In this document: one piece after another, positions 59,901 to 64,000 of the stretch
Numbering within the stretch: the first letter of the stretch is position 1
Layout of the letters: every line of letters starts with the position of its first letter
Assembly: GCF_014898815.1 (NCBI RefSeq)
Contig: NW_026515546.1
Location: forward strand, 3,915,001 to 3,979,000
From: Panonychus citri
Taxonomy: Eukaryota > Arthropoda > Arachnida > Trombidiformes > Tetranychidae
Reading direction: 5' to 3'
DNA: 64,000 nt
The notes under the pieces: model-generated
The model's input: only the letters and a program-made list of their open reading frames with translations
Database searches by the model: none
Told to the model about the DNA's origin: nothing
Program-made: the position numbers and the translations under genes

Positions 59901-60814
59901 GCAACCACTGTTTTACCCGCCGATGTGTGAGCGGCAACGAAAACATTTTTCTTCTCTTCCAAACAAATAATGGCCTGTTTTTGGAAAGTATCCAGTTCGA
60001 AGGGATAAACGAAAGCCGGAGATTGTATTAGCTGAGAAAATGGTGGTAATTCCTGGTCAACATCTAAAATTTCAGCAAATTCTGTTCCTTTGAAAGCTTC
60101 ATTCTTTTTGGGTGGTAAATTTTTCACCGAAAGAGAGACAACCGAAGCTTTTGTCTCTTTGATAACCCGATCAATCAATTTCTCTTCAAGAAATGATTCA
60201 CTTGATTGAATCTCAATTCCACCATCAGTAACATCTTTATAGACTTTCTTTTCATTTAAATTGTTCACTTTAACCTCTGAGAAAAGATTATCCAATTTTC
60301 CAATCTCATCAATTTCAGAGGTTAACAAATTTTCAATGGTAACTCGTTCATTACAAAGTAATGTATTTAATTTTGATTCCAATGGTTTGAGAGGATTTAA
60401 AAATAATCCAAGCGGTTGATTACCAACTAAATCATTAGATTGTTGTAAAGTAGATTCACTTGATTGACCATTGATAAGTTCACTTGTTTGGTCAGCTTGT
60501 TGAAGAAGACGCTCCCTTTCAAGACTTAATCCAGCGGTTGCAGGTTCAAAGGGTAAATTGTTGGGATCACCTTTGACCGATTCCGTGTGAGGTGAAGGGT
60601 AACGAGATAGTGAAAGGGAATTAGCAGCATTTATATGTTCAGGGCCAGGGAAAGGTAATTCATCTTCAACAAAGGGCAATAATGATCCTGTTCTTGGATC
60701 TCTTTTGAAGGTAAACGTTGTGGCCAAAGATTTGGGACGGAAATTGGGTAATATCAGGTCACGAATTATTTTATTCCAATTTTGTGGTGTCAAATCATTC
60801 TCATTGCAATCCAT
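56981..60814 (-). CDS. Ski2: SKI2 (SKIV2L/twister) RNA helicase, with one frame break
   Basis: Exons: complement(57558-60814), (57342-57482) and (56981-57265). Junctions ATG|gtcagt..caacag|TTA and ATG|gtaaat..ttacag|CCT are phase 0. Length is about 1,227 aa if one missing base is allowed; human SKIV2L is 1,246. Helicase motifs: AHTSAGKTVVAEYAIA (I), VIFDEVHYVND (II, DEVH), LLSATVPN (III), then HHSGILPLLKEI, LFATETFSMGINMPARSV and QMAGRAGRRG (VI). A DSHCT domain ends with RRDIVFAASLYIQ. SKI2 is the helicase of the cytoplasmic Ski complex that feeds mRNA into the exosome for 3'-5' decay. The frame breaks near 59306-59313, between FHKTM and the segment leading to YITVIRHL. One base appears to be missing in ATGGACC. 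The N-terminus starting MDCNENDLTPQNWNKIIRDL fits the family, but extra 5' exons are possible. Confidence 0.93.
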
Positions 60815-62427
60815 GGAATAGCTTAAAGTGAGGGAGAGAGAGAAACAAGCTAAATAAAAAGAGAAAAGAACACTTTAAAAGAGAAAAGAAAACTAAGCGA
60901 AAAAAGAATAGAAAAAAACAACAAACCTTTAAATCTTATCACGTGTAAATTGAAGTGTTTGAAGATTACTTGATTATCTTGCAATTCTTGGTTAACATCA
61001 GTAAATCGGATTAACCATTAATCATATAGAAAACAAATGGTAAGTTAATCGTTTGGAAAGAGGACAAATTAGTCACCATCAAGATGATTATGATTAACAC
61101 AATTGTGATGAAAATAAAATAAAAACAAACATTCACATGTTAACCAGTCACTTAAATGTATCAACAAAAAGTAATATCACAATTTAGTGAGAATGGAGCA
61201 CATGAGAAAATCAAATTATCGATTGTTAATTGAATCAATAGAAAGAGAAGAGAAAATTAATTTTAAACAGTCAAGTAATCAAGAGAAAACACCAAAACAA
61301 TTAAGGAAAACAATCTGGTTAACATAACGAGTTCAACTCTAAACCTGAGAGAGTGGAAATAGCCAAGAGTAGATTTTACCTTGATTCTTGTCTATTTACA
61401 CGAAGAATTCAAATAATTACAATTGCGAACAATTAATTTGATCAATTGTCACAATTTAGAAAATTTTCTCTAACATTGTTAACATGATCATCATATAGAT
61501 TGAAGTAAACAAAAAGCGAGTCAATTACAATTAGATTTCAATTGTTAGAGATGTTAAATTGTGAAATAATCTGATACCTGATTAATAATAATTGATGAAA
61601 CTTACATTAACAATTAACAATTAACAATAGCAAACTGACGGATACTAAATTTTTTAATTGTATTCAAATGATAATAAAGGTTAATGATGATGATTACAAT
61701 TGAATTTTCAATTTTTAATCACGTTCCTTAAATTGACTTTGATCTAATTAAATGATACGATTTTTAAATTTTATCATTAATTGGGAATCATCATTGATTA
61801 ATCACTTCCTTGTATCTAATAGGATGAACAAAGTATCAGAATTAATCAACAAAGTATCAGAATTAGTTGATTAGTTGACTGAAATGTCCTTCCATTGATT
61901 GGGTTACAATTTGTTAATTGTTGTGAAAATTAATATGAAAGTGAAATGAATTTTTAACAAAGAGAAAGACAAAACTGATTAGACAAAAGACCTAATCGGG
62001 TTAATTAGTCTTCTCGTCTAATTAATCATCATGATTTACGTGATTGTAATTGTGATATGAAAGATACAAAGATAATTAAATTAAAAAGTGAAATTAATTT
62101 TGTATTTACCCAATTTGATTCAATGTAATTTAATTACAAATCTTTTGTACCAAGAAAAAAAAAGCAAAATCAAGTTATTGAAACAATAATTTTCCAGGTA
62201 AAGTTAATTGTTAACAATTAAGGACAAAGATTAAACTTGAAATAAAAAAGGTTTATAATCTTGTGATTGAATCTGTGTAATGATCAGTTGGTTAATTGTC
62301 GTTTCGTTGATAACGTTAATCGTGAAATTTAAATTGTAATAAGAAAAAATTTGGATAATCATTAATCTTATTAGTTAATTTGTTGTTACTAATCATTTGG
62401 TCGCCTCGTTATCAAACTTTTATCGTA
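60815..62427. other. Divergent intergenic region
   Basis: Promoter-side spacer of SKI2 (-) and of the SOD-like gene (+). A+T-rich with many CAATTA words. An 18-nt word, aacaaagtatcagaatta, occurs twice in tandem (61827-61844 and 61848-61865). No gene is seen. Confidence 0.5.
61827..61865. repeat. Two-copy tandem repeat, period 21
   Basis: aacaaagtatcagaatta appears at 61827-61844 and again at 61848-61865, exact. Confidence 0.85.
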
Positions 62428-64000
62428 ATGACACTTTTATTTGCAACGATTGAATTAATTACTGTCTTAATTATCGCGTCAACTTTTACTGACCACTATG
62501 GGTCAGCGTCTTTCTGGCCTTCAGGTTTCTATGCTTTCAATCGTGATCCTCCAAATCAACAATCATCACCACCCTCACCTTCATCACCTTCATCATCATC
62601 ATCATCATCATCACCATCCTCGTCTTCACCATCATCTCCATCACTTGATCCTTTAGCAAAACTAACCGGATATAAATCAGTTCTTGACCAGGCAACTTGG
62701 GTCACTTCAACTGGATCAGTTCAGAGTCCTTCCTATCTCCCACCATCACCACCCGCCGTCCGATACAATCCCCAACCTCCACCACCTCAATCATCTCAAA
62801 CAACCTATTTATCAAATTCAGGTAAGAAAGTGAAAGTGATCATTTCAATTTCCAATGAAATTAATTTCTAAATTGTTGACAATTGCATAGGAAATTCTTA
62901 CCCGAACAATGATTGGCGAACTTACAATCAATATCCAACACGAGGTTCTTTTGATACTAATCAACAATCTTCAGGAGATCCGATAATTTATCCACCATTT
63001 AGTGGAGAGTAAGTTAAACATAATCAGGGAGTAAAAAATTAAAACCAATTAACTGATGATTATCCTTTTAACTTTTTGTTCAAAGTATGGCGATTGATTG
63101 TAAATATGCATCAATAATTAGACCCATTTACTCAGGATCATCTTCATCAGGATCGACAGTCACTTTACCAGTTCCATTGATTCCACCACCACATCCACAT
63201 CCACCGCCGCAATCATCATACAATTCATCGCCACAATCCTCTTATAATCCACCGTCTTACTCAGCGCCATCTTATTCACCACCATCATCGGCATCTTATC
63301 AACCCTCGTATACAAATTCTGTAGCTGCATCTTCCTCCCCTTCAACAACCAATTATTTCACTTCCTATGGTGGCCATTATCGTTTCCCCGCTAATCCGTG
63401 TTTCAATATTATCCCACCGTCATCATTTGTACCAGCTGATTACTCACCTTACCAGGGATCTTCATATCTCCCATCGGCATCCAATTCAGTTCCACTATGG
63501 TCAGCACCTCCTCCTCCTCCTCCTCCGCCATCAGTTTCATCACCCATATATTCAGTCATGGATTCCCGACCTTCGAGTGCAATGATGGAGGAACCAAGTC
63601 GAAAAAGTTATCAAAGTGGTTCACCAAATCCCACGATTCTTAAATCGACTCGAGCTGTCGCTGAGCTATCAGGTCCATCGGGTGTAACAGGAACAGTTGT
63701 TTTCAAACAAACGGTAAGTTAAACGAAATAAATAGAAAATCTTATTTAAAGAGTTTCATTAAATTCAATTGATTTTAACTTCGTTAAATTAATCATCCAA
63801 AATTAAGGGAAATAAACCAGTTTCGATTGAAGGTAAAATAATGGGCTTAGCTTCGGGTCCACATGGAATGCACATCTATGAGATGCCCTTTATTGGCGGT
63901 GATTGTGTTTCCTCCGGTGATCATTATAATCCACAGAAAACTGAACACGGTGGTAAACATGATTGGAATCGACATATTGGTGATTTAGGAAACATTTTCG
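62428..64000 (+). CDS. Secreted low-complexity protein with Cu/Zn-SOD-like domain (partial, runs off the window)
   Basis: Exons 62428-62821, 62891-63008, 63086-63713 and 63808 to beyond 64000; phases 1, 2 and 0 with GT-AG ends. MTLLFATIELITVLIIASTF is a signal peptide; ATG 62428 is the first in frame. Exons 1-3 encode a long Ser/Pro/Tyr-rich segment with poly-Ser, poly-Pro and YNSSPQSSYNPPSY-type repeats. At the end of exon 3 a Cu/Zn superoxide dismutase domain begins (STRAVAELSGPSGVTGTVVF) and continues in exon 4. Exon 4 has HGMHIYE, GDCVSSGDHYNP, EHGGKHD and RHIGDLGN, aligning with SOD1 zinc-site residues His63, His71, His80 and Asp83 and with disulfide Cys57. The copper ligand His48 of SOD1 is Tyr here. 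The C-terminal part, with the remaining copper ligand, lies outside the window. Either an extracellular SOD with an adhesive extension or a SOD-derived non-enzymatic protein. Confidence 0.85.

Noticed and set aside
1..64000. CRISPR arrays, bacterial operons, riboswitches, rRNA
   Set aside because: None seen; introns and gene content are animal-nuclear.

Overview
The window looks like nuclear DNA of an arthropod, most probably a small-genome chelicerate such as an acariform mite. The species call is inference. The grounds are a very A+T-rich background, short introns (about 60 to 150 nt) with GTAAGT donors, TATA plus TCAGT-type promoters, dense gene packing on both strands, and metazoan chromatin, signalling and RNA-decay genes. 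No bacterial, organellar or CRISPR features were seen.

Layout. 1-12.4 kb: no supportable gene, only A+T-rich DNA with microsatellites. 12.4-14.1 kb (-): an ATF3/JDP2-type bZIP factor. 15.5-17.1 kb (+): WBP11, a splicing-associated protein. 17.6-19.3 kb (-) and 26.4-28.4 kb (+): two inverted d4/DPF (BAF45) paralogues with tandem PHD fingers. They bracket a complete UHRF1 homologue (20.2-24.3 kb, +) and a small secreted Gly-Tyr peptide gene (25.25-25.6 kb). 28.4-33.2 kb: pyrimidine-rich DNA leading into an acidic disordered protein gene (33.25 kb) with a 5'UTR intron. 34.2-41.3 kb (-): three related secreted proline-rich proteins, with a six-exon amino-acid transporter (AAAP family) between the first and second. 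42.4 kb (+): a tiny four-cysteine secreted peptide with a clear promoter. 43.4-45.3 kb (-): CSK tyrosine kinase. 46.6-49.0 kb (-): SLMAP-like FHA/coiled-coil protein. 49.5-55.8 kb: a non-LTR retroelement. 57.0-60.8 kb (-): SKI2 RNA helicase. 62.4 kb to the edge (+): a secreted protein with a low-complexity N-terminus and a Cu/Zn-SOD-like domain, cut by the window end.

The most unusual object is the retroelement. Its sense ORF1 (three zinc knuckles) and sense ORF2 (endonuclease plus reverse transcriptase, YADD) are both open. Packed between them, on the opposite strand, lies a two-exon gene whose protein carries the landmarks of a ubiquitin-specific protease (C19/USP): Cys box, zinc-ribbon cysteines and His box. 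A minus-strand intron would not be spliced from the element's sense RNA, so it could survive retrotransposition.

Other points of interest. The first ~690 bp of exon 2 of the two inverted d4/DPF genes are nearly identical while flanking parts have diverged, which suggests gene conversion. Five single-base reading-frame breaks, all equivalent to one missing base, occur in otherwise intact conserved genes (WBP11, UHRF1 twice, SKI2, one proline-rich protein). Sequencing or assembly error is the simplest reading. The UHRF1 SRA finger is altered at the usual N-K-R position. The SOD-like domain has Tyr in place of one copper-binding His. CSK has no visible SH3 domain.

Functionally the host genes do not form one pathway. 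Several are chromatin readers (two d4/DPF proteins, UHRF1), two act in RNA metabolism (WBP11, SKI2), two in signalling (CSK, SLMAP), and the rest are small or repetitive secreted proteins typical of rapidly evolving arthropod families.
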